Translations under genes and position numbers: made by a program
Shown here: positions 8,762-18,175 of the stretch, piece after piece
How the letters are laid out: every line of letters starts with the position of its first letter
How positions within the stretch are numbered: position 1 is the first letter of the stretch
Notes under the pieces: model-generated
The model's database searches: none
Told to the model about the DNA's origin: nothing
Seen by the model: the letters and a program-made list of their open reading frames with translations, nothing else
Origin: an uncultured Pedobacter sp.
GTDB lineage: Bacteria; Bacteroidota; Bacteroidia; Sphingobacteriales; Sphingobacteriaceae
Direction of reading: 5' to 3'
Assembly (NCBI RefSeq): GCF_913776295.1
Contig: NZ_CAJYOJ010000022.1
Span: 16,393 to 80,392, forward strand
Length of the DNA stretch: 64,000 nt

Positions 8762-9163
8762 ATGAAGAGAAAATCGTCGGTTTATTTGCTGCTCGCAGGG
8801 GTTTTAGCATTGATCTTTTTTATGGTTAAAGATATGGTCAGTCAACCTGGGATTGACGATATGAAAGCTGGCTTTAAAGAAATCGCCAGATATCGAAACG
8901 CCAACAACACCGGTCCGGTACAACGGATTTATGTGGTAAGTGTTAAAGATTCCATCTGGAAAGAAATGGAGGATTATGGTAATTTAATGCCCCATACCAA
9001 ATACGGAAACACCAAAGTCTATTTTTTTATGCATAATGCAAATGTTCCGCAGAACTTACAGCCCGGAGAGGTGAATTTCGATCCGGTTTTCAACAAGGAC
9101 TGTATTGCTCTGTATGAAAAAAGTGCGATGAGCCAGGTCGCATTTAATAAACATCCGTTTTAA
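8762..9163 (+). CDS. Small membrane-anchored protein of unknown function
   Basis: 133 residues. I do not recognise the family. A basic start (MKRK) and one hydrophobic segment (about 7-25) suggest an N-terminal anchor or uncleaved signal. The remainder is soluble, with the phrase RIYVVSVKDSIWKEMEDYGNLMPHTKYGNTKVYFF and a single Cys near residue 115. It begins 2 bases after the aminotransferase stop, so the two genes very likely share a transcript. Good codon structure and tight spacing support a real gene. Confidence 0.7.
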   Translation: MKRKSSVYLLLAGVLALIFFMVKDMVSQPGIDDMKAGFKEIARYRNANNTGPVQRIYVVSVKDSIWKEMEDYGNLMPHTKYGNTKVYFFMHNANVPQNLQPGEVNFDPVFNKDCIALYEKSAMSQVAFNKHPF

Positions 9164-9693
9164 ACAGAAGTTAAACTTCGGGCCAAAACATAAAAATTCA
9201 TGATTATCTGGAAATGAAGGGTTCTGAGCATTTGGCATTTTCAGTCCCGCTTTCCCTACTGCCAATTTGAAGGAAATTGGCATCCGTTCCAATCGGGTTT
9301 ATATATCAAGTTTTGTGCCTTGAAACAAGCCATCGTTCAATAAACCTGACAGCAGCGAAAATCCTTTTTGCTTGCCGTACCCTTGAATATACTGTCATGC
9401 TGAGGAACGAAGCATCTCTAACCGACGAAAAAGATGCTTCGTGCCTCAGCATGACAAATGCGCAAAAAGATTGAAACGCCCGCCTGCAGTACGGGCAGGA
9501 ATGGCAGGGCAACAGCACCTATGAAATGCTGACATTTGTTTTCCTAACCTTAAAAAAACCTGCTATTTAGCATACAACATCGGTCTTTGACAAGGCTCAA
9601 ACTTAAAAGTATCATACGTACCTAAGCTCGAGCCCGACCTTAAACTCACGAAATTCTACAACACTAGCCATTAAATTTTGTGGGTTTTCCAAA
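9164..9693. other. 530-base gene-free gap with repeat-derived sequence
   Basis: It contains a long inverted repeat (9393-9456) and a GC-rich stretch with CCGCCTGCAG/TACGGGCAGG. Open frames here on either strand run through the repeat and resemble nothing, so none is annotated. Confidence 0.6.
9393..9456. repeat. Inverted repeat, REP-like
   Basis: Arms of 25 bases at 9393-9417 and 9432-9456, beginning TGTCATGCTGAGG and ending GAAGCATCT, pair with one mismatch around a 14-base loop. This kind of GTCATGCTGA element recurs between genes in Bacteroidota. It may fold as an mRNA 3' hairpin. Confidence 0.75.
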
Positions 9694-11055
9694 CTAAACA
9701 AAAGCTGAAAAGCCTGTTATAGCCCTACCTACAATGAGTGTATTAATTTCTTTGGTACCCTCATAGGAATAAATCGCTTCAGCATCGGCCACAAAACGGG
9801 CTACATTATATTCCAGCAAAATACCATTTCCCCCCATCACTTCTCTTGCTTTACTTACTACATCACGCGTTCTTAATGAACAGAAAACCTTGGCTAGCGA
9901 AGCATGTTCATCTTTTAATAAACCCTGATCTTGTAATTGCGATAAACGGAAACAAAGTGTTTGCATCGCCGTTAAATTCGATAACATTTCTACCAGGTGA
10001 TTTTGAATCAACTGAAAAGATGCGATGGGTTTACCAAACTGTTTTCTGGTGCGCGTATATTCAAGGGCATTTTCATAAGCGCCACGGGCGCAACCTACCG
10101 CCTGCCAGGCTACTCCTGCCCTGGTCATCTGCAAAACTTTTGCGGTATCTTTAAATGAATTGGCATGTTGCAGGCGATCAGCTTCCTCTACCTCACAATC
10201 GGTTAAGGTAATTATTCCGTTTTGCACAATCCGTAGGGCCATTTTATCATGCATTTTCTCAACGGCAAAACCCGGATTATCCTTTTTAACAATAAAACCT
10301 TTTACTTCGCCACTTTCTTCATCGCGTGCCCAAATAATTAAGATATCGGCAAAGGTGGCATTGCCGATCCATTTTTTCTGACCGTTTAATATCCATCTGC
10401 CATTTACTTTTTTGCATGTTGTGGTTAGTCCGCCGGCAGCAGCAGACCCTACTTCAGGCTCAGTTAAACCAAATGCCCCGATAATTTTAAACTGCTGCAT
10501 GAGCGGCAACCATTGCTGCTTTTGTTCTTCGGAGCCACATAAGTAGATCGAGCCCATGGCCAAACCACTCTGCACTCCAAAAAAAGTTGATATGGAGGTA
10601 TCAATCCGGGCCATTTCCATGGCTAAAATCCCTTCCATCAAATTCGATTTCCCCGGACAGCCGTAACCTTTATAGGTTAAACCACAGATATTAAGTTCTG
10701 CCAGTTTTGGGATAATTTCAAAAGGGAATTCCGCTTTGTTCCAGTAATGGTTAACTATTGGTTTTACTTCCTGTTCTAAAAAAGCACGTACTTTTAACTG
10801 AAGCGCACGGTCTTCATCCTTTAACGCTTCATCACCCAAATGGTAAAAGTCACCTTCAATAGGCGGCAATTCTTTCTTCTTACCAGATCCGCCCATCATT
10901 TTCATCATCCCCTGAATTTGTTTATCATCCAGGCTTGATATCGTCTCGACCATTTTAGGTAAATCGACTTTCTTCGATAAAGCTTCTAACTTATCGAAAT
11001 CTACATGTTTAAAAAGATGATAAGCGTTTTTGAGAGAAGAAAATATATTGGCCAT
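9694..11055 (-). CDS. Acyl-CoA dehydrogenase, glutaryl-CoA dehydrogenase/ACX4-like
   Basis: 453 residues from the ATG at 11055 (a TTG 24 bases upstream is unlikely). After an unusual N-terminal extension of about 75 residues comes the standard fold: FGLTEPEVGS (FAD/substrate), NGQKKWIGN, TRKQFGKPIA, and the catalytic-base region YSYEGTKEINTLIVG (E near 432). The GQKKWIGN-FADILIIWAR, MALRIVQNG and VAWQAVG segments recall plant short-chain acyl-CoA oxidase ACX4 and glutaryl-CoA dehydrogenases. It oxidises an acyl-CoA to the enoyl-CoA with FAD; the substrate is uncertain. A link with the nearby lysine aminotransferase through glutaryl-CoA is conceivable, but the genes are convergent, not an operon. 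Confidence 0.85.
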   Translation of the reverse strand: MANIFSSLKNAYHLFKHVDFDKLEALSKKVDLPKMVETISSLDDKQIQGMMKMMGGSGKKKELPPIEGDFYHLGDEALKDEDRALQLKVRAFLEQEVKPIVNHYWNKAEFPFEIIPKLAELNICGLTYKGYGCPGKSNLMEGILAMEMARIDTSISTFFGVQSGLAMGSIYLCGSEEQKQQWLPLMQQFKIIGAFGLTEPEVGSAAAGGLTTTCKKVNGRWILNGQKKWIGNATFADILIIWARDEESGEVKGFIVKKDNPGFAVEKMHDKMALRIVQNGIITLTDCEVEEADRLQHANSFKDTAKVLQMTRAGVAWQAVGCARGAYENALEYTRTRKQFGKPIASFQLIQNHLVEMLSNLTAMQTLCFRLSQLQDQGLLKDEHASLAKVFCSLRTRDVVSKAREVMGGNGILLEYNVARFVADAEAIYSYEGTKEINTLIVGRAITGFSAFV

Positions 11056-11440
11056 TATTATTCGTTTTGAGAATAACAAATGAAGGGCGGTTTTGTTGGA
11101 CTTTCAAAATAACCGCAAAGGGCACAAAGTTTTTCCGCGAAGAAACGCAAAGCCGCATCTTATTTTAACGACAAAAGGCACTGAATTTTGCAGAGGAACA
11201 CATAGATTTTAACCGCTAAGAGCGCAAAACTTTTTCACAAGACATTTGAGGTTCAGGTCATTAAAAAATGTACCCAGCTCGGTGCTCTTTATGTCTTTCA
11301 CAGTGAGTCTCTGTGGTTAAGATCAAAGCGTTATTTCAATTTTCCCACAGAGGGCCTTGAAGTTTAACAAATTAAGAAAAATGTGGCCAGCTTGGCGGCC
11401 TTTGTACCTTTCTCTCCGAGCTTTGCGGTTAAAAAAAGAC
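11056..11440. repeat. Degenerate intergenic repeats of the CGCAAAG type
   Basis: 385 bases without a gene. They contain several diverged copies of AACCGCAAAGGGCACAAAG-like words and their complement (for example AACCGCAAAG near 11110 and GAGCTTTGCGGTTAA near 11418), forming imperfect long inverted repeats. An ORF on the plus strand here is an artefact of the repeat. Confidence 0.55.
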
Positions 11441-12157
11441 CTACCTCAATTCAAACAAATTATCCACACCCAACAATTTCCTGGAAGTAAAGCCTTCGCC
11501 AAAAGTGGCACCAATACTTTTTCCAAACTCTCTTGCACGGCCAATTACACTTTCGAAAAATTCAGGTGAGGAGATATAGGTTTGCTGACCTTCTACATCC
11601 GGGTTATAAAACTGTGTTTTAAAAGCCTGGATCGATTCGATCTTTTTATCCATATGATCCGAGATATCTACGATGATATCAGGCTTTAAATACCGATCCT
11701 GAATAAATTGCAATAACAATCTGGGGCGATGTGCATCTTGTTTAATCCCATCTACTGAGGTTTCTATTTTTGGCAAACCCGATAAAAAAACCGAATCGTA
11801 AACCAGGTCGCCTGCTCTCCCATGGTCGGGATGGCGGTCTTCTAACGCATTGCTTAAAATAATTTCCGGCTGATATTTTCTAATGGCTTTAATCACTTCT
11901 AAACGGTGAAATTCGTCGTTCTGAAAAAACCCATCTCTCAACCTCAAATTTTCACGGATATGCAAGCCTAAAATTTTAGCTGAATCTGCCGCTTCTTCAT
12001 CTCTCGTTTCTGCTGTACCGCGTGTACCCAATTCACCTCTGGTTAAATCTACAATGCCCACTTTTTTACCCAGGGCAATATGTTTTAAAATTGTACCTGA
12101 ACAGCAAAGCTCCGCATCATCGGGATGCACGGCAATCACTAAAATATCTAATTTCAT
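11441..12157 (-). CDS. bshB1: Bacillithiol biosynthesis deacetylase BshB1
   Basis: 238 residues. PIG-L/LmbE-type zinc deacetylase with VHPDDAELCCSGT (metal-binding His-Pro-Asp-Asp), RGELGTRGTAETRDEEA, and EDRHPDHGRAGDLV near residue 112. BshB1 deacetylates GlcNAc-malate to GlcN-malate, the second step of bacillithiol synthesis. The ATG at 12157 is preferred over one at 12175, because MKLDILVIAVHPDD is the usual family start and it removes the overlap with the upstream gene. It is the last gene of a three-gene minus-strand operon behind glutathione peroxidase (7-base gap) and DUF4294. Cytoplasmic. Confidence 0.9.
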   Translation of the reverse strand: MKLDILVIAVHPDDAELCCSGTILKHIALGKKVGIVDLTRGELGTRGTAETRDEEAADSAKILGLHIRENLRLRDGFFQNDEFHRLEVIKAIRKYQPEIILSNALEDRHPDHGRAGDLVYDSVFLSGLPKIETSVDGIKQDAHRPRLLLQFIQDRYLKPDIIVDISDHMDKKIESIQAFKTQFYNPDVEGQQTYISSPEFFESVIGRAREFGKSIGATFGEGFTSRKLLGVDNLFELR

Positions 12158-12164
12158 GTTGTAA

Positions 12165-12677
12165 TTAATGGGCATTTTGGTTCAGCAACTGCTGAATTTT
12201 CTTTTTGATTTTCGAATTTAAGGGCTTGGTGATTGGTAAAAAATAATCTTCCAGCTCGCCATTTTTGTTCACGAGGTATTTATGAAAGTTCCAACGGGGT
12301 TTCGAACTTAATTTGGAGTTTTGTTTCTTATCGCTCAGGAACTGATAAAGTGGGTGGGCATTTTTCCCGCGAACAATAATTTTATCAAAAACCGGAAATT
12401 TTACACCATGGTTAATCTCACAGAAAGAGGTAATATCAGATCCCTCCAAAGGTTCCTGCTTTCCAAAATCATTAGAGGGGAAGCCCAGAATTTCAAAATC
12501 AGGATGGTTGATCTCGTCTTTAAGTTGCTGTAATTCCTTCAACTGTGGTGTTAAACCGCATTCTGATGCGGTATTTACAATTAGAACAACTTTGTTTTGA
12601 TAAACAGATAATGGCTGTTCTTCACCATTAACTTTCTTCACTTTAAATGAATAAATATTGGGGATGCTATGCTGCAT
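12165..12677 (-). CDS. Glutathione peroxidase-family thiol peroxidase
   Basis: 170 residues. It has the peroxidatic cysteine in NTASECG (C40), Q74 in SNDFGKQEP, and W129/N130 in PRWNFHKYLV, the Cys-Gln-Trp-Asn set of the family. A cysteine replaces selenocysteine. The enzyme reduces hydroperoxides using a thiol, usually thioredoxin in bacteria. It directly precedes bshB1, so it probably works in the same low-molecular-weight thiol and oxidant defence as bacillithiol. No signal peptide, so cytoplasmic. Start ATG 12677 lies 6 bases after the stop of the DUF4294 gene. Confidence 0.88.
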   Translation of the reverse strand: MQHSIPNIYSFKVKKVNGEEQPLSVYQNKVVLIVNTASECGLTPQLKELQQLKDEINHPDFEILGFPSNDFGKQEPLEGSDITSFCEINHGVKFPVFDKIIVRGKNAHPLYQFLSDKKQNSKLSSKPRWNFHKYLVNKNGELEDYFLPITKPLNSKIKKKIQQLLNQNAH

Positions 12678-12683
12678 GATGTG

Positions 12684-13298
12684 TTATTGATAAAATCCTG
12701 AAGTACGGATGATAGATTCTATATCCCTGTCTGTATTCGGATCGTAAGTACTTTTTAAATTGTGTCCTACTACACGGGCAACAATCTGATAAGAAAATGC
12801 CGCAAAACCGCCTTTGGTTTGCTTTACGATATCATAAGTTGTTCTGCCCACCTCGCGGTCGATCAGTTTTGTTAAAATCTGCCCCTGAGTAATCGTCAAT
12901 TCTTTTATTTCGCGGTTAAACATGTCTTTGATTTCCTTATCACACTGCTTAACCAATTGTTTTTGCTCTTTTTTCTCCGAAGTTTTGGCTAAATCCTGCT
13001 CCAGTTGTTCGTAACGGCGTTTGGCAAACAAAGCGTAAGGCATTACCTTTAAAACGTTATACCGCAAACGGTTATAAGCGGCCTGTTCTGCCGGCGATTT
13101 CCAGATTCTGGCTGCATAAATGTTCACCTCGTTCAATTGCATCCATGGAATCATCACTCCGTTATCATTTGTTGAGGCTACTCTTATGGTATCGCTTTTA
13201 CCTAATTTTGGGAATACAGGGGTAGTTGGCTCCTGCGCCTGCAGTGAAACACCATAAATCATTACAATACAAAGAAAAAATAGCCCTTTAAATTTCAT
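12684..13298 (-). CDS. DUF4294-type secreted protein
   Basis: 204 residues with a signal peptide ending near LQAQ (residues 19-22). The mature part has the WMQLNEVNIYAARIWKSPAEQAAYNRLRYNVLKVMPYA region that I associate with DUF4294, a family of Bacteroidota envelope proteins of unknown function. It is alpha-helical and charged in the centre. It is first in the operon with glutathione peroxidase and bshB1. A TAACTTTG box 16 bases upstream of its start supports promoter placement. Confidence 0.72.
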   Translation of the reverse strand: MKFKGLFFLCIVMIYGVSLQAQEPTTPVFPKLGKSDTIRVASTNDNGVMIPWMQLNEVNIYAARIWKSPAEQAAYNRLRYNVLKVMPYALFAKRRYEQLEQDLAKTSEKKEQKQLVKQCDKEIKDMFNREIKELTITQGQILTKLIDREVGRTTYDIVKQTKGGFAAFSYQIVARVVGHNLKSTYDPNTDRDIESIIRTSGFYQ

Positions 13299-13313
13299 AA
13301 ATTTATACTTTTA

Positions 13314-13321
13314 CAAAGTTA
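13314..13321 (-). promoter_or_regulatory. -7 box for the DUF4294-gpx-bshB1 operon
   Basis: TAACTTTG read on the minus strand matches TANNTTTG and lies 16 bases before the ATG at 13298. No clear TTTG was seen at the -33 position. Confidence 0.45.
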
Positions 13322-13407
13322 GGTGTTATTTCATATATTAGTTGTTTCACAGAACTAATATAAGTTTTATTCATAAATAAGACGCAATTTTTACGCAAAA
13401 AATACAA

Positions 13408-15615
13408 ATGAAAACAGAGTTAGTGATTGATTTAGAGGCGGAAAAGCAAGAGATTTTAAAAAGATACAGGGCATTACTTCGGGCAAGTAAATCTACCTTA
13501 CAGAAAGGAGATAAAAAAGAAATCCGGAAAGCTTTTGATATGGCTCTCGAGAGCCATAAAGATATGCGCCGGAAGTCGGGAGAACCCTATATTTATCATC
13601 CCATCGCTGTAGCACAGATTGCTGCCGAAGAAATTGGCTTGGGAACAACTTCCATCGTATGCGCCTTATTGCATGATGTGGTGGAAGATACAGACATCAC
13701 TTTAGAAGATATTGAACGAGAATTTGGCAAAAAAACCGCTAAAATTATTGATGGATTAACCAAAATTTCGGGTGTTTTTGACACGAATAGCTCATTGCAG
13801 GCTGAAAATTTCCGCAAGATGCTGCTTACCCTGGCCGATGATGTCCGCGTTATTCTCATCAAACTTGCCGATCGTTTGCACAACATGCGTACAATGGATT
13901 TTATGCCCCGCCACAAGCAGCTTAAAATCGCCTCAGAAACCATTTATCTGTACGCCCCCCTAGCTCACCGTTTAGGTTTATATGCCATAAAATCAGAATT
14001 GGAAGATCTTTCGATGAAATATCTTGATCCTGATACTTATAAATTCATCGCCAAAAAGTTAAATGAGAAAAAAGCCGAACGTGCGCTTTTTATCAAAAAA
14101 TTCGTAGAACCTATTGATGAGATTGTTCATGAACAAGGTTTAGTTGCCGATGTTTACGGCCGACCGAAATCTATCCACTCCATCTGGAACAAGATGAAAA
14201 AGAAAAACATCCCGTTTGAGGAAGTTTATGATCTTTTTGCCATACGGATTATTTTGGATTCGGCCCCGGAAAATGAAAAGGCCGATTGCTGGAAAGCGTA
14301 TTCCATTGTAACCGATTTATACCGCCCAAATCCGGATCGCTTACGCGATTGGGTGTCATCGCCAAAAGGAAATGGTTACGAAAGTTTGCACACTACGGTA
14401 ATGGGTCCACGCGGGCAATGGGTGGAAGTACAGATCCGTACGCAACGCATGAATGAGATTGCAGAAAAAGGTTTCGCGGCACATTGGAAATACAAAGAAT
14501 CAAGCAACGACAATGGTCTCGACCAGTGGATCCAAAAGGTACGCGAAATGTTAAGTAATCCCGAAGCCAACGCTTTAGATTTCCTTGACGATTTTAAAAT
14601 GAACCTTTTCTCGGATGAGATTTTTATTTTCACGCCAAAAGGTGCTTTAATCCAGCTGCCTTTGGGCGCTACTGCATTGGATTTTGCTTTCGAAATCCAT
14701 ACCGATGTAGGTGCAACCTGTATCGGAGCCAAGGTAAACCATAAACTGGTTCCCATCTCCTACAAACTTCAAAATGGCGATCAGGTAGAGATTATCACCT
14801 CAAGCAAACAAACCCCTAAAGAAGATTGGCTCAACGTGGTGGTTACCGCTAAAGCCAAATCGAAAATTAAATCATCTCTAAAAGAAGAAAAGCGGAAAAT
14901 TGCCGAAAATGGCAAGGAGATTTTAGAGAGGAAGCTAAAATCGCTTAAAATTACCTACAATACCGAAAACATCCAAAAACTGAGTTATTTCTTTAAGCTA
15001 CCTTCCACCCAGGAACTTTTTGTGAATGTTGCCCTCGGAAAAATAGAGCTAAAAGACATTAAAGAGTATTTGTCTAATGGAAAAGAAGTGGAAAGCCGCA
15101 GTCCGGAACGACCTGAAAATCTTTCTGTTGATGGCATAAAAAGTAAAATTAAAGGTGGAGAATCTGATATTTTACTCATTGGTGAAGATATGCAGCGTAT
15201 TGATTATACGTTGGCGGCCTGTTGTAACCCGATACCTGGCGATGATGTTTTTGGATTCATCACCGTGAGTGAAGGGATAAAAATACACCGCACCAATTGC
15301 CCAAATGCAGCACAGTTAATGGCCAATTATGGTTACCGGGTGGTTAAAGCCAAATGGAACAAACAACAGGAATTAACTTTCTTAACCGGCTTACGTATTG
15401 TGGGTATTGATGATGTTGGCTTAATCAACAACATTACACGCGTTATTTCCACCGATTTTAAAGTAAATATGCGTTCAATTACGGTAGATACCAATGAGGG
15501 GATTTTTGACGGTTCGATCATGATTTTTGTAAATGATACCGAACATCTCGAAAATCTGATTAAAAATTTATTAAAAGTGAGGGGCGTTACCGGAGTAACC
15601 AGGTTTGATGCTTAG
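13408..15615 (+). CDS. Bifunctional (p)ppGpp synthetase/hydrolase
   Basis: 735 residues of the Rel/SpoT type. The HD hydrolase domain (about 45-200) has H64 and the H89-D90 pair in ALLHDVVEDTD. The synthetase domain (about 235-365) has YGRPKSIHSIWNKM and SPKGNGYESLHTTV. A TGS domain (about 405-465) has IFIFTPKGALIQLP, and the C-terminal regulatory half ends with an ACT domain (about 660-735). Both active-site regions look intact, so it should make and destroy the stringent-response alarmone. It stands alone between divergent genes, with a repeat-rich gap after it. Symbol left open because rel and spoT cannot be told apart here. Confidence 0.93.
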   Translation: MKTELVIDLEAEKQEILKRYRALLRASKSTLQKGDKKEIRKAFDMALESHKDMRRKSGEPYIYHPIAVAQIAAEEIGLGTTSIVCALLHDVVEDTDITLEDIEREFGKKTAKIIDGLTKISGVFDTNSSLQAENFRKMLLTLADDVRVILIKLADRLHNMRTMDFMPRHKQLKIASETIYLYAPLAHRLGLYAIKSELEDLSMKYLDPDTYKFIAKKLNEKKAERALFIKKFVEPIDEIVHEQGLVADVYGRPKSIHSIWNKMKKKNIPFEEVYDLFAIRIILDSAPENEKADCWKAYSIVTDLYRPNPDRLRDWVSSPKGNGYESLHTTVMGPRGQWVEVQIRTQRMNEIAEKGFAAHWKYKESSNDNGLDQWIQKVREMLSNPEANALDFLDDFKMNLFSDEIFIFTPKGALIQLPLGATALDFAFEIHTDVGATCIGAKVNHKLVPISYKLQNGDQVEIITSSKQTPKEDWLNVVVTAKAKSKIKSSLKEEKRKIAENGKEILERKLKSLKITYNTENIQKLSYFFKLPSTQELFVNVALGKIELKDIKEYLSNGKEVESRSPERPENLSVDGIKSKIKGGESDILLIGEDMQRIDYTLAACCNPIPGDDVFGFITVSEGIKIHRTNCPNAAQLMANYGYRVVKAKWNKQQELTFLTGLRIVGIDDVGLINNITRVISTDFKVNMRSITVDTNEGIFDGSIMIFVNDTEHLENLIKNLLKVRGVTGVTRFDA

Positions 15616-15773
15616 TTAGTCCACATTCCTAAGTCAGGAGTCCGGAGTCGGATGTCAGGGTTTTGAGTCTAAGTCAGAAGTTTTGCCATTTCAACTTCTG
15701 ACTCCTGAGCTCAGACCTCCGACTTATTACAACATTTAAACAATCTAACCCTCGAACAATCAAACTAATTACC
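15616..15773. repeat. Inverted repeat of AGTC/GACT words
   Basis: AAGTCAGAAGTT near 15671 pairs with AACTTCTGACT near 15691, and AGTCAGGAGTCCGGAGTCGGA near 15632 pairs in part with TCCTGAGCTCAGACCTCCGA near 15704. Together they form a long imperfect hairpin downstream of the rel gene. It may end the transcript; it resembles common Bacteroidota intergenic repeats. Confidence 0.55.
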
Positions 15774-15781
15774 TACCTTTG
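15774..15781 (+). promoter_or_regulatory. -7 box of the Fur-family gene
   Basis: TACCTTTG matches TANNTTTG and ends 17 bases before the ATG at 15799. No good -33 TTTG. Confidence 0.45.
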
Positions 15782-15798
15782 AATGGAGTTTAAAAACT

Positions 15799-16293
15799 AT
15801 GTCTGAACAAAAAACAAATGAGCTCGTTCGCAAGATTTTTGAGGCTTATTTAGAAAACAAAAATCTACGTAAAACACCAGAGCGTTTCGCTATATTGGAA
15901 GAAATATATTCAAGAAATGACCACTTTGATGTAGAAACCCTGTATATCCATATGAAAAACCAAAAGTACCGCGTAAGCCGTGCTACGGTTTATAACACAT
16001 TGGAGTTACTGGTTTCCTGCGATTTAGTTACCAAGCACCAGTTTGGTAAAAACATGGCACAATTCGAAAAATCGTACGGTTATCGCCAGCATGATCACGT
16101 GATCTGTATAGAATGTGGTAAAGTAGTAGAATTTTGCGATCCCCGTATTCACCAGATCCAAACCATGGTTGGTGATCTTTTAAAGTTTGATGTTAAACAC
16201 CATTCGTTAAATCTTTATGGTTTCTGTTCTGATTGCAGCATGGCCAGAAAAGTAAGTGAAACTGCGGCAACAGAAAAAATTGAACAAAATTAA
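15799..16293 (+). CDS. Fur-family metal-dependent transcriptional regulator
   Basis: 164 residues. An N-terminal winged helix (about 10-85) contains KTPERFAILEEIYSRNDHFDVETLY and VSRATVYNTLELL. The metal and dimerisation half has QHDHVICIECGKVVEFCD and GFCSDCS, giving a CxxC pair, a second CxxC pair and the HDH site. It represses targets, normally iron or peroxide-stress genes, when loaded with metal. It could be Fur, PerR or Zur; sequence alone does not decide. purA follows after 38 bases and may be cotranscribed. Confidence 0.88.
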   Translation: MSEQKTNELVRKIFEAYLENKNLRKTPERFAILEEIYSRNDHFDVETLYIHMKNQKYRVSRATVYNTLELLVSCDLVTKHQFGKNMAQFEKSYGYRQHDHVICIECGKVVEFCDPRIHQIQTMVGDLLKFDVKHHSLNLYGFCSDCSMARKVSETAATEKIEQN

Positions 16294-16328
16294 ATCAAAA
16301 TACAAATAAAACCAGCCTAATTTATTAA

Positions 16329-17612
<1,284 letters not shown>

Positions 17613-17663
17613 AACATTAGATTCGTCATGCTGAATTTAGTTCAGGGTGAGGACGAATAGAAG

Positions 17664-17695
17664 AAAGCAACCCGAAACCGGGTTGCTTTTTTTTT
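17664..17695 (+). terminator. Intrinsic terminator after purA
   Basis: AAAGCAACCCG and CGGGTTGCTTT form a GC-rich stem with a short loop, followed by an uninterrupted T run to 17695. Confidence 0.88.
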
Positions 17696-17718
17696 CCGAA
17701 TTACTTATCAAAAAAAAT

Positions 17719-17796
17719 CATCATCTCGACCGTAGCAAAGCGAAGTTGGAGATCTATCTAAACAGATTTAGCTTCGCTGAGCACTCGTGGTTCTCA
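17719..17796. repeat. Dispersed CATCTCGAC intergenic element, copy 1
   Basis: The sequence starts CATCTCGACCGTAGC and includes GGAGATCTATCT, AGATTTAGCTTCGCTGAGC and GTGGTTCTC. Related copies lie at 31374-31435 and 58221-58345. Here it is flanked by copies of the purA terminator word AACCGGGTTGCTTTTTT. Confidence 0.6.
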
Positions 17797-17898
17797 ACCG
17801 GGTTGCTTTTTTAGTTCCAGAGTTGTCAACTTTAAGAACAATAACGCCAGAAAGTCGGCAACTCATTGCCGATTGATATAATAACTTGATTTCAAAAG

Positions 17899-17929
17899 TT
17901 TGTTTTCATCTCCAATTTAGTTATTTTTG
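17899..17929 (+). promoter_or_regulatory. Promoter of the antitoxin gene
   Basis: TTTG at 17899-17902 and TATTTTTG at 17922-17929 with a 19-base spacer fit the Bacteroidota consensus. The in-frame TTG at 17927 is part of the -7 box, so translation starts at the ATG at 17948. Confidence 0.68.
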
Positions 17930-17947
17930 AGTACAAACACTTTGATT

Positions 17948-18175
17948 ATGGCAACTATCTTAGAAAGCGAAATGCTAAATTATTTTACCCAGCTAGATGA
18001 TGCCGAAAAAACTTCTGTAGTTAAAATGCTTAAAGCGTTTATAAAAGGAAAAAAAGAAAATTCAAAGGTTACCATTGAAGTCTATAATAATGAGCTTTTA
18101 GCCGCAGAGCATGAGTTCAAAAATGGCAATTATATTTCTCATGATAAATTATTAAATGAGATTAAAAGTTGGTAA
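17948..18175 (+). CDS. Putative type II antitoxin
   Basis: 75 residues from the ATG at 17948. The sequence MATILESEMLNYFTQLDDAEKTSV is helical. The C-terminal part, NNELLAAEHEFKNGNYISHDKLLNEIKSW, resembles the toxin-wrapping tail of small antitoxins paired with RelE/ParE toxins. The next frame overlaps the stop and encodes a recognisable but broken RelE/ParE toxin, which is the main evidence for the role. It would normally neutralise the toxin and repress its own promoter. The frame itself is intact. Confidence 0.65.
   Translation: MATILESEMLNYFTQLDDAEKTSVVKMLKAFIKGKKENSKVTIEVYNNELLAAEHEFKNGNYISHDKLLNEIKSW

Noticed and set aside
9277..9518. Two overlapping ORFs on opposite strands
   Set aside because: Both run through the inverted repeat and show no family resemblance or ribosome-binding context.
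11357..11569. 70-codon plus-strand ORF
   Set aside because: Consists of repeat sequence and the antisense of bshB1.
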